Shown here: piece by piece, positions 35,214 through 44,080 of the stretch
Position numbering within the stretch: position 1 is the stretch's first letter
Layout: the number at the start of each line of letters is the position of its first letter
Assembly: GCA_964624795.1 (NCBI GenBank)
Contig: CAZUZS010000036.1
Coordinates: 1-46,209 of the forward strand
Direction: 5' to 3'
Length of the DNA stretch: 46,209 bases
Source: CAZUZS01 sp964624795
GTDB lineage: Bacteria; Calditrichota; Calditrichia; RBG-13-44-9
The notes under the pieces: model-generated
What the model saw: the letters and a program-made list of their open reading frames with translations, nothing else
Told to the model about the DNA's origin: nothing
Databases searched by the model: none
Made by a program: the position numbers and the translations under genes

Positions 35214-37121
35214 ATGGCACAAAATAAAACCCCGAATCACAATGGCGAGCTATTCCAGCCGACGGAGGAGGTAGTGGCAAATGCAAATATTAAGGAATAT
35301 GATTCATTGTATAAAAGATCCATCGAAGATCGGGAAGGTTTCTGGGCAGGGCAGGCTGAGAATCTGGATTGGTATCGGAAATGGGACAAGGTTCTCGATC
35401 AATCTGAAGCCCCATTCTACAAGTGGTTTACGGGCGGGAAAATAAATATTATCCATAATGCAATCGACCGGCACCTGCACACCTGGCGGCGGAATAAGCT
35501 GGCGTTAATATGGGAAGGTGAGCCGGGCGATTTGCGGACTTTTTCATACCATGCGCTGAACCGCGAAGTTTCCAAATTCGCCAATGTTCTGAAAAGCATG
35601 GGTGTGAAACGCGGCGACATCGTGACAATCTACATGCCCCAGATTCCCGAGTTGGCCATTGCAATGCTGGCATGCGCCAAAATCGGGGCCGCCCACAGCG
35701 TGGTTTACGGCGGGTTCAGCGTGGAAGCATTGGCCGAACGTATCGAAGATGCCAACAGCAGAATTTTGATAACTGCGGATGGCGGCCATCGTCGGGGAAA
35801 GATCAACGATCTTAAAGGTATCGCCAACGAGGCAATGAAGCGCTCCCCTACCATCGAGGTTTGCATCACGGTAAAAAGAACCGGTCACGAGGTTTACATG
35901 GAAAATGATCGCGATTTCTGGTATCATGATTTAATGACGTTACCCATCGCCAACGCCAAATGCGAAACCGAGGTAATGGACGCTGAGGATATGCTCTTTA
36001 TTCTTTACACTTCCGGGACCACCGGAAGCCCCAAAGGGGTCGTTCACACGCATGGCGGATACAGCGTTTACACCGCTACCACACACAAATTTGTTTTTGA
36101 CATCAAGGATGAAGACCGCTGGTGGTGTGCAGCCGATCCGGGCTGGATAACGGGACACAGTTACATTGTTTACGGGCCGCTGATCAATGGGACTACGATT
36201 ATGATGTACGAGGGCGCCCCAAACCATCCTTATCCCAACCGGTGGTGGCAGATGATAGAAAAATACGGCATCACCATTCTTTACACTTCACCTACAGCCA
36301 TCCGGGGATTAATGCGATTTGGCGAAGCGTGGCCGAACCGCCATGATATCAGCAGCCTGCGCCTGCTCGGTTCTGTCGGGGAACCAATAAATCCGGAAGC
36401 ATGGAAATGGTATCACCGAGTCATCGGCAAAGAACGCTGCCCCATCATGGACACTTGGTGGCAAACCGAAACCGGCGGTTTTATGATTACTCCGCTCCCA
36501 ATCACCCCGCTAAAACCCGGATCGGCCACCAAGCCGTTTTTTGGAAATGAAGTAGCGGTAGTGGATGATAAAGGCAAAGATGTATCGCCCGGCGAGGAGG
36601 GCAAGCTGGTCATCAAAGCGCCCTGGCCGGGCATGGCACGAACCATCTATGGCGATCCCGAACGATACAAAGAAATTTACTGGAAAGATTACGAGAAGCA
36701 GGGCTGGTACAAAGCTGGCGACTCGGCCCGCATCGATGAAGACGGTTACATCTGGATCATTGGCCGGATTGACGATGTGATCAAAGTCAGCGGTTACCGC
36801 CTGGGAACTGCGGAAATCGAGAGCGCGCTGGTGAGCCACCCCGCAGTGGCCGAGGCAGCAGCCATCGCCCTGCCCCACGAGTTAAAAGGGAACGCCATTC
36901 ATGCCTTTGTCATTTTGCGGGCGGGTCTCTCAGGAAGCAAAAAGCTGGGAGAGGAATTGAAGGAACATGTCGCTCACGAAATGGGCCGCATAGCACGCCC
37001 TGAAGAAATTATCTTTTCCGATTCGCTGCCCAAAACCCGCAGCGGCAAAATCATGAGACGGGTACTAAAAGCAAGAGCCCTCGGACAGGATGAAGGGGAT
37101 CTGTCAACACTTGAACAATGA
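35214..37121 (+). CDS. acs: Acetyl-CoA synthetase, AMP-forming
   Basis: 635 residues from the ATG at 35214. GGAGG lies 7 bases upstream; the ATG at 35208 would leave only 1 base of spacing. Forms acetyl-CoA from acetate, ATP and CoA in the cytoplasm. Motifs: P-loop YTSGTTGSPKG, acetate-pocket Trp in TWWQTETGG, A8 motif YKAGDSARIDEDGYIWIIGRIDDVIKVSGYRLGTAEIE, and C-terminal TRSGKIMRR containing the catalytic Lys (the site of acetyl-lysine regulation in other Acs). N-terminal acetyl-CoA-synthetase cap (FWAGQAENLDWY) is present; length is normal. It runs alone with a strong terminator at 37134-37174. Confidence 0.97.
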   Translation: MAQNKTPNHNGELFQPTEEVVANANIKEYDSLYKRSIEDREGFWAGQAENLDWYRKWDKVLDQSEAPFYKWFTGGKINIIHNAIDRHLHTWRRNKLALIWEGEPGDLRTFSYHALNREVSKFANVLKSMGVKRGDIVTIYMPQIPELAIAMLACAKIGAAHSVVYGGFSVEALAERIEDANSRILITADGGHRRGKINDLKGIANEAMKRSPTIEVCITVKRTGHEVYMENDRDFWYHDLMTLPIANAKCETEVMDAEDMLFILYTSGTTGSPKGVVHTHGGYSVYTATTHKFVFDIKDEDRWWCAADPGWITGHSYIVYGPLINGTTIMMYEGAPNHPYPNRWWQMIEKYGITILYTSPTAIRGLMRFGEAWPNRHDISSLRLLGSVGEPINPEAWKWYHRVIGKERCPIMDTWWQTETGGFMITPLPITPLKPGSATKPFFGNEVAVVDDKGKDVSPGEEGKLVIKAPWPGMARTIYGDPERYKEIYWKDYEKQGWYKAGDSARIDEDGYIWIIGRIDDVIKVSGYRLGTAEIESALVSHPAVAEAAAIALPHELKGNAIHAFVILRAGLSGSKKLGEELKEHVAHEMGRIARPEEIIFSDSLPKTRSGKIMRRVLKARALGQDEGDLSTLEQ

Positions 37122-37133
37122 ACTGGAACTACT

Positions 37134-37174
37134 TAAAAAAATGGGGATTTCCGAAGTAGGAATCCCCATTTTTT
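37134..37174. terminator. Bidirectional Rho-independent terminator
   Basis: ATGGGGATTTCC and GGAATCCCCAT form an 11-bp stem with one bulge and a 6-nt loop, flanked by A6 on the left and T6 on the right. It sits between the ends of acs (plus) and the MBL-fold gene (minus, stop at 37202), so it can end both transcripts. Confidence 0.88.
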
Positions 37175-37201
37175 ATGAAACTAAAATTCGGACAACAAAA
37201 A

Positions 37202-38062
37202 TCATATCGACAGTGCCATTTGCTCACCTATTCCTCTCCTGATCATCAATTGATGTTTCAGGCGAAGCGGCGAATCCGGATCGTGCGATGGAAGATAGAC
37301 CACCGGCTGTTCCTGCCCAAACTCAATAATCTTCTCCATTGTGCGTAGCGCTGCTTTTCTATCGGGACTTACACCATCAACCTTTCTGGCCATGAGGATT
37401 TCCTCATTGTAGGAAGTATCACCCGCCAGGTAATAGCACATCCCATCATCCTTTACAATCACAGATATATGTCCGGACGTGTGCCCCGGTGTTTTCACAA
37501 TCACCACATCGCCCTTTGTAGTTACCCGATAGCTTTCTTCGAACGGACCAACCGGTTGTTTCTCAAAAGCAATTGGGGTCGGATGAAACCAGTCCGGCCA
37601 CCGATTCGGCAAGTAACCCCGCAGCTTGCCTGCGAAACCAAGTGCCTGCCTATAATCCAAACCACTGACCAAAATTTGGCTTTCAGGGAAATGGTGCAAT
37701 CCACCTGCGTGGTCAGTATGAAAATGGGTAAGTATCACTTTCCGCACATCTCGTTTCGTGATTCCCAAATCCCGCAACTGCCAGCCGATTTCATCTTCAG
37801 GCGCGATCCGGAAGCGCACAGAGCTGCGATAATAAGGATGCCAGGCCGGAAAATAGCCGGGCTGGGAGGTTTTTGCGGTGTCGCCGGTATCAATAACAAT
37901 GACGCCTTCAAGGTGTTCAATTGCCCAGGCAAAAATGGGAAGTGGCTCTGTCCACGATCTGCCCAGCAGGATATTCAACATGCGCATACTTCCGGAACCT
38001 CTTCCGATCTGTTGATTCTTTTTGATCTGAACGGTGCCGGTTTGAATTGCATGAATTTTCAT
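37202..38062 (-). CDS. MBL-fold metallohydrolase (lactonase-type)
   Basis: 286 residues, no signal peptide. Zinc-binding motif HFHTDHAGG (H113, H115, D117, H118), then TPGHTSGH (H194), LAGDTSY (D215) and LPSHDP (His near 259), all in the order of the metallo-beta-lactamase superfamily. The overall length, the VIVIDTGD start strand and the motif spacing resemble N-acyl-homoserine-lactone hydrolases, so it may be a quorum-quenching or other lactonase, but MBL subfamilies are hard to separate by eye. A perfect 15-bp inverted repeat lies 20 bases upstream of its ATG. No clear Shine-Dalgarno. Confidence 0.8.
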   Translation of the reverse strand: MKIHAIQTGTVQIKKNQQIGRGSGSMRMLNILLGRSWTEPLPIFAWAIEHLEGVIVIDTGDTAKTSQPGYFPAWHPYYRSSVRFRIAPEDEIGWQLRDLGITKRDVRKVILTHFHTDHAGGLHHFPESQILVSGLDYRQALGFAGKLRGYLPNRWPDWFHPTPIAFEKQPVGPFEESYRVTTKGDVVIVKTPGHTSGHISVIVKDDGMCYYLAGDTSYNEEILMARKVDGVSPDRKAALRTMEKIIEFGQEQPVVYLPSHDPDSPLRLKHQLMIRRGIGEQMALSI

Positions 38063-38082
38063 AGCACGAATTTTTGTTTAAC

Positions 38083-38116
38083 TGAATTGAAAATACCAGG
38101 TGGTATTTTCAATTCA
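38083..38116. repeat. Perfect 15-bp inverted repeat upstream of the MBL-fold gene
   Basis: TGAATTGAAAATACC at 38083-38097, loop AGGT at 38098-38101, and the exact reverse complement at 38102-38116. It lies 20 bases upstream of the MBL-fold ATG and 51 bases past the stop of the superoxide dismutase gene. On the plus strand a T-rich tract (ATATTTTTTATT) follows. It could end the superoxide dismutase transcript or act as an operator. The stem is unusually long and exact for a simple terminator. Confidence 0.85.
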
Positions 38117-38167
38117 ATATTTTTTATTGAATCATGACCGGTTTATCGGCCATTCACTTATTTGCAG

Positions 38168-38794
38168 TTATCGCGCAAACTTATTGTAGCGCTCATTAAT
38201 CCTTCCCCAGTGCAGATTCCCGAGGAAATTGTCAATGTAAGTCGCCCGGCCCGGACCATCTTTATGATAGTAGGCATGTTCGAACACATCACACGCGATC
38301 AGTGGAATCCCGCCCCAGATTGCGCCATACTGATGCTCATCCACCAGCACATTCATCAGCCTGCCGCTGTAGAGCGTATCCAGAACCAGCAGCCCCCAGC
38401 CGCTGAGTTTTGCGGAAACCGCCGCGGCTTTGAAATCCGCTTTCCAGTTATCCAGCGAGCCGAACGTTTTCTCTATCGCTGCCACAATTTGCGGCCCCTT
38501 CGAAGGATCGCCGTCGCCGCCCATGTTCGCCCAATATATATCGTGCAGCAACGCGCCGGAGTGATTCCATGTAAAGCGGCGTTTTAGCTCGCCGATGTGG
38601 CTGTAGTTGCCGTTGGCTTTGGACCGGTCTGCGTCGCCCAGCTCTTTCTCAATGGTGTTCAACGCGGTAACATAGCCTTTGTGGTGTTTATTATAATGCC
38701 AGTCGGTTGTTTCCGGAGAGATAACGGTCTTTAGCAGCGACCTGGCTTCTTCATCCGAATATGGACGGGGATTAAATTTCCATTCGTACGCCAT
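38168..38794 (-). CDS. sod: Superoxide dismutase, Fe/Mn family
   Basis: 208 residues. Converts superoxide to peroxide and oxygen in the cytoplasm (no signal peptide). The four metal ligands can be read: H33 (DWHYNKHHKGYV), H84 (LLHDIYW), D169 and H173 (CDVFEHAYY). The usual DVWEHAYYL reads DVFEHAYYH here, and the usual N-terminal GGGHxNHxxFW segment is replaced by WNHSGALLHDIYW. A Gln near residue 155 fits the C-terminal-domain glutamine of the Mn type. GGAG 7 bases upstream supports the ATG. The unusual segments suggest a diverged subfamily. Confidence 0.9.
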   Translation of the reverse strand: MAYEWKFNPRPYSDEEARSLLKTVISPETTDWHYNKHHKGYVTALNTIEKELGDADRSKANGNYSHIGELKRRFTWNHSGALLHDIYWANMGGDGDPSKGPQIVAAIEKTFGSLDNWKADFKAAAVSAKLSGWGLLVLDTLYSGRLMNVLVDEHQYGAIWGGIPLIACDVFEHAYYHKDGPGRATYIDNFLGNLHWGRINERYNKFAR

Positions 38795-39010
38795 AGTAAA
38801 ACTCCTTTCATTTTATTGATCGTTAGATTCTCTTGTTTTGCAGATTTTAAAGTCCTCATAGCATCCTAAAAAAGTTGCACTCGATATTTACGATAAGTGA
38901 GTCCTATTCTCAATAATTTTGTAAAAAAATTATTTCTTCTTCCTATCGGCCTCCTTCGCCATTTTGCCGGAAAGCTAGGTTATTTGATTGATTCTTATTA
39001 ATGGCAAAAG

Positions 39011-39205
39011 TTACACGATAGGAGAGCTGTCTTCCACTTCCTTTGTCCGGTGATACGAGCAACACAGGATATCAAAATCCCGGATATTACGAACCGGGTC
39101 GTATTCAGTTTCATATCGCACGCGGCATTCATGTGCCTTTTCTTCCCCTTGCGGGCACAACATATTCATGACAGGGCAAAACCTGGCATCATTTTCTACT
39201 GACAT
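39011..39205 (-). CDS. Small Cys-rich protein, unknown
   Basis: 64 residues, no signal peptide. Five cysteines at 10, 17, 27, 48 and 49 (C-x6-C-x9-C-x20-CC) with His30-type residues absent near them; the pattern suggests metal or iron-sulfur binding. GGAG 6 bases before the ATG makes it a likely real gene. It stands alone between the superoxide dismutase and mutY genes. Function unknown. Confidence 0.6.
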   Translation of the reverse strand: MSVENDARFCPVMNMLCPQGEEKAHECRVRYETEYDPVRNIRDFDILCCSYHRTKEVEDSSPIV

Positions 39206-39388
39206 TTTGTCTCCGGAAAATATTATGACCTATTACTCATTTACCTTTCACTATTCATTCCGTTGCTTCGGTAGTTGTAACATAAAAAAATAAAAACAAA
39301 TGTCAAACAAAAAAACAACACAAGGTACAAACCATGCGAAAAGGAAATTGTTTCTCTTCTTTTGGCCGATTGCAGAATTATGCTCGCC

Positions 39389-40507
39389 TCAAAAATCAAG
39401 TTCATCTTTCAGCAACGGTATGAATTTGAGGTTGGCCGCAGGAAAAGGAAAACGATCAATTTCATCCGGCCGGATCCAGCGGAAGCCCGTTGCGTCCTTC
39501 AATTTTACCCGTCCCGAAAGATATCTGCAAACAAAAACATCTATGACAACACGAAAGTGAGTGTAGGCGTGGCGGATTCTTGTAAGCGGTCTGGCTATTT
39601 CTACTGCCAGATTTACTTCTTCCTTAATCTCTCTAAGACAAGCTTGATCTGCACTTTCGCCAGATTCGATTTTGCCACCCGGGAATTCCCACAGCCCCCC
39701 CAAAAGCCCCTTCTCTTTTCGACGCGTGATTAGCAATTTGCCGTCTTTTATAACAATCCCAACTGCAATTTGATATTCAGGAACAGCCTTTGCGGGCAGC
39801 CGGACAGGATATTTTTGTTGCACTCCTTTTTGAAATGCCAGGCAAAAAGAAGATACCGGGCAGGTCTGGCAGAGCGGATTTCGGGGCCTGCACATGACCG
39901 CTCCCAATTCCATCATCGCCTGGTTGAATTGCCCGGCTTCCCGCTGATCCAGGATTTTTTTGCTGATCCCATGGAAAATGTTGAAAGACGCCGGCCGGTT
40001 TACCGGCTCGTCTACCAAAAATAATCGCGCGACAACCCGTTTCACATTTCCATCCACAACCGGCACCGGTAAACTAAAAGCGATGCTCATCACCGCTGCC
40101 GCGATGTAATCGCCCACTCCCGGTAATTTGCGGAATTCAGCAAAATTTTCGGGGATTTTTCCTCCGTTCTCCATCAGCAGGATTTGCGCCGCCTTATGAA
40201 GATTCCGAGCCCTCGCATAATAGCCCAACCGCTCCCACGCTTTCAGGACATCATGCAGATCGGCGTTAGCCAGATGCGAAACTGTGGGGAATTTTCTGAT
40301 AAAAGCATCGAAATAATCCAAAACCTTTTTCACCTGGGTTTGCTGTAACATCACTTCCGAAACCCAGATAAGGTAAGGATCGCCGGTTTCCCGCCAGGGT
40401 AACCGGCGGTGGTATTGGAAATACCATTCCAGTAGTACCTTTCGAAATTCTGCCAGGTCAATATTGAGGGTAAATTTATATGCGGGATTCGATTTTATCT
40501 GCGTCAA
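39389..40507 (-). CDS. mutY: A/G-specific adenine glycosylase MutY with C-terminal Nudix domain
   Basis: Removes adenine opposite 8-oxoguanine. From the TTG at 40507 the protein has 372 residues, close to the family size. Motifs: catalytic Glu51 in SEVMLQQTQVKK, helix-hairpin-helix LPGVGDYIAAAV, catalytic Asp152 in VVDGNVKRVVARLF, and a 4Fe-4S cluster C206-x6-C213-x2-C216-x5-C222. The C-terminal half (from about 245) is a Nudix/MutT-type 8-oxoG recognition domain with GGKIESGESADQACLREIKEEV. The longer frame (to 40624) would overlap the YpdA gene by over 100 bases and adds no family sequence, so I trimmed it. The start codon is uncertain. It lies 13 bases after ypdA on the same strand. Confidence 0.92.
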   Translation of the reverse strand: MTQIKSNPAYKFTLNIDLAEFRKVLLEWYFQYHRRLPWRETGDPYLIWVSEVMLQQTQVKKVLDYFDAFIRKFPTVSHLANADLHDVLKAWERLGYYARARNLHKAAQILLMENGGKIPENFAEFRKLPGVGDYIAAAVMSIAFSLPVPVVDGNVKRVVARLFLVDEPVNRPASFNIFHGISKKILDQREAGQFNQAMMELGAVMCRPRNPLCQTCPVSSFCLAFQKGVQQKYPVRLPAKAVPEYQIAVGIVIKDGKLLITRRKEKGLLGGLWEFPGGKIESGESADQACLREIKEEVNLAVEIARPLTRIRHAYTHFRVVIDVFVCRYLSGRVKLKDATGFRWIRPDEIDRFPFPAANLKFIPLLKDELDF

Positions 40508-40520
40508 AACGGGGAAAAAA

Positions 40521-41507
40521 CTATTTTCTGTTGTATGTATTTTCGAGAAAATTAAAAATGCGGACGGCGTGTTCGCGAGAATTTTCGATAATCCATTTGG
40601 TCGTTTCCATGCCGCCACACACAACTCCGGCTAAAAATACGCCGGGAATGCTGGTTTCAAAAGTTGTTTCATCAAATACCGGCGTTCGCCATTCGTTCTG
40701 CGCCATGCGGACTCCGGTTTTGTTCAGCAGATCGAAATCAGAATGATAACCGGTCATGGCAAGGACAAAATCGTTTTGCAGGGTCACTTTTCCTTCCGGC
40801 GTAACAATATCGATCTCTTTTTCACGAATGGCTTCCACTGTGGAGTTGAAATACGCTCTTATGGATCCTTCGGCAATACGGTTTTCGATATCGGGTTTCA
40901 CCCAATATTTAATACCCTCCTTCAATTCCGGTTCGCGCACGATCATGGTTACGTCCGCATCGCAGCGGAATGTTTCCAGCGCCACATCGACAGCCGAATT
41001 TCCAGCGCCAATGACCGCTACTTTGCGGAAGGCATACGGGTGCGGCTCATCGTAGTAATGCTTCACTTTTGGCAGATCTTCTCCAGGTATTTCCATCAGA
41101 TTGGGATTATCGTAAAAGCCGGTTGCTACAATTAGCGTCCGCGAGTGGTAAACGCCCTTTTCGGTTTGCACGGTAAAATCGCCGGCCTCACCGATAATTT
41201 CAAGCACCTTCTCATAAATCCGGACATTCAGTTTCCACGCCCCGGCTACCCGGCGATAGTATTCCAGCGCCTCGCGGCGGGTAGGCTTGTTTCCATGCGA
41301 AATGAACGGCACATCTCCGATTTCCAGCCGGTCGCTGGTTGAAAAGAAAGTCATGTTGGTTGGGTAGTGAAAAATGGAATTCACCAGGCATCCTTTTTCG
41401 ATGATCACGTGCCTCATCTGCCGACGCTGCGCTTCGATTCCACATGCCAGACCAATGGGCCCGGCACCAATTATCAAAACATCAAAAATATCTTCTCTGC
41501 CAATCAT
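40521..41507 (-). CDS. ypdA: YpdA-type bacillithiol disulfide reductase
   Basis: 328 residues from ATG 41507, supported by AAGGA about 10 bases upstream; a longer TTG frame reaches 41540. A thioredoxin-reductase-like flavoprotein that reduces bacillithiol disulfide with NADPH. First FAD Rossmann motif VLIIGAGPIGLACGIEA, then the YpdA marks KGCLVNSIFHYPTNMTFFSTSDRLEIG, second (NADPH) motif KVAVIGAGNSAVDVALE, and C-terminal IPGVFLAGVVCGGMETTKWIIENSR. YpdA lacks the thioredoxin-reductase CxxC, as here. Probably cotranscribed with fahA upstream (37 bases) and mutY downstream (13 bases). Implies the organism makes bacillithiol or a similar thiol. Confidence 0.88.
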   Translation of the reverse strand: MIGREDIFDVLIIGAGPIGLACGIEAQRRQMRHVIIEKGCLVNSIFHYPTNMTFFSTSDRLEIGDVPFISHGNKPTRREALEYYRRVAGAWKLNVRIYEKVLEIIGEAGDFTVQTEKGVYHSRTLIVATGFYDNPNLMEIPGEDLPKVKHYYDEPHPYAFRKVAVIGAGNSAVDVALETFRCDADVTMIVREPELKEGIKYWVKPDIENRIAEGSIRAYFNSTVEAIREKEIDIVTPEGKVTLQNDFVLAMTGYHSDFDLLNKTGVRMAQNEWRTPVFDETTFETSIPGVFLAGVVCGGMETTKWIIENSREHAVRIFNFLENTYNRK

Positions 41508-41544
41508 AGATTTAAATTCCTTGTAAACGAAAAAAATCAAATTC

Positions 41545-42828
41545 TTAAGGGAGCGCAGGCAGCACAGTTCCTACTACCTCGCCAAAACCTACCCGGTAGC
41601 CGTCGCCCTGGCACCATCCACTGATAATCACCCGGTCGCCATCCTGCAGAAAACACCGCTCCTCGCCGCTGGGGAATTTGATCGGTTTGGAGCCACGCCA
41701 GGTGAGTTCCAGCAAACTTCCATAAGAATCTGGAATAGGACCGCTGATGGTGCCGGATGCCAGCAGATCCCCGGAACGAAGATTACACCCTGTAACCGTG
41801 TGGTGAGCAAGCTGCTGGTAAATGCTCCAATACATATATTTCAAATTAGACTGCGAAATCTTGTGGGGAGAATTCATTTTCCCGCCCTGCAGGAAAACAT
41901 CCAGGTGTATGTCGTACGCCCCCTGGCCTCCGGATCGCAGGTAAGGCAGCGGTTGTGGTTTCTGCACCGGCCCGTTCGTCCGGAACGGCTCCAGCGCATC
42001 CATTGTGACTACCCACGGCGAAATCGATGTCCCAAAATTCTTGGCCAAAAACGGGCCAAGCGGCTGGTACTCCCATTTCTGAATATCCCGGGCACTCCAG
42101 TCGTTAACCAATACCATTCCAAAAATATGGTCGGCTGCTTTTTCAATGCTCACCGGCTCCCCAAGCGGATTGCCCGGGCCGACGAGAAACCCCATCTCCA
42201 GCTCGAAATCGAGCAGACGACTGGCAGCGAACACCGGCACCTCGGAATCGTCCGGTCTTACCTGCCCTTTCGGACGATGCAGATTTGTTCCGCTCACCAC
42301 CACGGAGCTTGCCCTGCCGTGATATGCAACCGGCAGGTGCAGCCAATTTGGCATCAGCGCATTTTCCTTCCCGCGGAACATGATACCCACATTAGTGGCG
42401 TGCTCCCTGGACGAGTAAAAATCAGTGTAATCGCCAATCCGAACCGGCAGCAACATCTCGACATTGTCGAGCGGTAGCAGCGCACGGGAACGCAGCGCCC
42501 GGTCATTGCGCAGTTTAGGATTATCTTTCCGCAGCAGGTCCTGAATGGTGCGGCGTGCTTCACGCCATGCCTCGCGTCCCAGCTCCATAAAATCGTTCAG
42601 CACAGGGCGGGAGAAGACATTTCTTCCATGAAGGGAAGCGTCACGGAAAAAGCCTTCCTTCTCCAACAAAGCAAGGTCCAGCACCATCTCACCAATAGCA
42701 ACGCCCACCCTCGCTTCACCGCCGGCTTTCTCCCGGAACACGCCATACGGCAAATTCTGGATCGGGAAATGTGAATCAGGCTCAACTGCAACAAAAGAAT
42801 GTAATTTTGTATCACTCATTGTATTCAT
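41545..42828 (-). CDS. fahA: Fumarylacetoacetase
   Basis: 427 residues. Splits 4-fumarylacetoacetate into fumarate and acetoacetate, the last step of tyrosine and homogentisate breakdown. It is strikingly like animal FAH: GDYTDFYSSREHATNVGIMF (metal and catalytic residues, His143 as the general base), GRASSVVVSG, LLDFELEMGFLVGPGN (metal-binding Glu pair), VNDWSARDIQKWEY (metal Asp), and GSLLELTWRGSKPI near the C-terminus. GGAG lies 6 bases before ATG 42828. The other tyrosine-pathway genes (hmgA, hpd, maiA) are not in the window. Confidence 0.95.
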   Translation of the reverse strand: MNTMSDTKLHSFVAVEPDSHFPIQNLPYGVFREKAGGEARVGVAIGEMVLDLALLEKEGFFRDASLHGRNVFSRPVLNDFMELGREAWREARRTIQDLLRKDNPKLRNDRALRSRALLPLDNVEMLLPVRIGDYTDFYSSREHATNVGIMFRGKENALMPNWLHLPVAYHGRASSVVVSGTNLHRPKGQVRPDDSEVPVFAASRLLDFELEMGFLVGPGNPLGEPVSIEKAADHIFGMVLVNDWSARDIQKWEYQPLGPFLAKNFGTSISPWVVTMDALEPFRTNGPVQKPQPLPYLRSGGQGAYDIHLDVFLQGGKMNSPHKISQSNLKYMYWSIYQQLAHHTVTGCNLRSGDLLASGTISGPIPDSYGSLLELTWRGSKPIKFPSGEERCFLQDGDRVIISGWCQGDGYRVGFGEVVGTVLPALP

Positions 42829-42923
42829 TCAAATCTCCGGAATTGCTTTCTTACCACTAAACCTCACGAGTACAAAACGCTGTTAAAATATCGGAAATCT
42901 TCTGCATTTCGATCCCCGGCCAA

Positions 42924-43907
42924 TTATAAAAAACCGAGTTTCCGTAAATCCTCCCGCGGCTCGTCGAAACTACAACTGCCAAACGAAATCAACATTTTTT
43001 CCCTCGCTTTGCGAATTTGACCGCTGCCTATCTTCCAGTCTTTCCATTCAAAATAATCACCTTCGAATTTGAAGTTGGCGCCAGTTTCATCTTCTAAAAT
43101 ATTCTGCAGTTCACGGGAAGATATTTCACCAGCGGACAATAAAAGCCCGGCCCCAAAGACATTCAGAAAACCGTGCATTTTTGTATTCACGCTGGAATTA
43201 AAATGCCGCAACGGGTGGTGAAGGCCGGCCGTCATTTTCAGCGCAACGCCTGCATGGTGGCAGCGCGCCAGCACAAATGCCACCTGTTCAATACCGGGAA
43301 AAGCAGATGCCTCCACGCCGCCGGTTCGTAATTTAAAACCGGCTGCTACGCTGTTCCTGCTATTTCCTAAATCAGTATTGAATTCCGAAAGCGCGTTTAT
43401 GACCAGGGGGATTTCGTCCCTCCACTGCCCTCTCGAAGAAGCCTCCCAGAAAATGGCAGCATTTTCAAAACCGCTCGCGGTTATTCGCTGATAAGTTTTT
43501 TCAAGGAATACGAGAATTTGTTTTCCCGAAATCTCCTTCTGAACCTCTTCCGGCAGTCGAATCTCGAACATTTCAATCCGGGCCAGATCTGCAAATAATT
43601 CCATGAAGGCAGCCGTTTCCTGCAGGTCGGAATCCAGTTTCTGGAAGTGCGCTGCAGTCGAATCCCCTCCCCCGGCGAGAATCGTGAATTGAAACGGATG
43701 GCTTTCGCGGAACAGCTCATCCCGGAAAGGCCTGAGCTCAGCCAGCCGGGATGCCGGGCATACAAAACGGGAAAGCATCCAGGAATCCGGTGTGTGCCGG
43801 TAACGGGCATAATTGAGAATGGCCCGTTCCATCGGAAGAGTAGCAGGGGGAAAAAGTCCCGCATAATCCAAAATATTTTCCATAAAAGCCCGAAAGGCTG
43901 GCTGCAT
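42924..43907 (-). CDS. Conserved-looking protein of unknown function next to fumarylacetoacetase
   Basis: About 327 residues, no signal peptide or membrane segment. Features that look family-like: an N-terminal LDYAGLFPPATLPMERAILNYARYR, then FVCPASRLAEL, a central KLRTGGVEASAFPGIEQVAFVLARCHHAGVALKMTAGLHHPLRHF, KMHGFLNVFGAGLLL, and SFGSCSFDEPREDLRKLG near the C-terminus. The His-Pro-rich motif and alternating strand-helix pattern suggest an alpha/beta (TIM-barrel-like) enzyme, but I do not recognise the family. It lies 95 bases upstream of fahA on the same strand, so a role in the same pathway is possible. The start could be ATG 43925; AGGA 8 bases before ATG 43907 makes the latter more likely. 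Confidence 0.75.
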   Translation of the reverse strand: MQPAFRAFMENILDYAGLFPPATLPMERAILNYARYRHTPDSWMLSRFVCPASRLAELRPFRDELFRESHPFQFTILAGGGDSTAAHFQKLDSDLQETAAFMELFADLARIEMFEIRLPEEVQKEISGKQILVFLEKTYQRITASGFENAAIFWEASSRGQWRDEIPLVINALSEFNTDLGNSRNSVAAGFKLRTGGVEASAFPGIEQVAFVLARCHHAGVALKMTAGLHHPLRHFNSSVNTKMHGFLNVFGAGLLLSAGEISSRELQNILEDETGANFKFEGDYFEWKDWKIGSGQIRKAREKMLISFGSCSFDEPREDLRKLGFL

Positions 43908-44080
43908 ATTTTCATTCCTGTGCATTATCAGGCCAAATTTTTCTTCTCCGGGTTCATTTGAGATGCTTCAAAACACCGGATTAATAAAACAGATCGCCCG
44001 GCTATTTGTTCCGGCATCTCCCGGGCTACTCGGCGCCGATCATCGAAACAATTTCTCGGAAAAATCAGCAACCACTGCCG

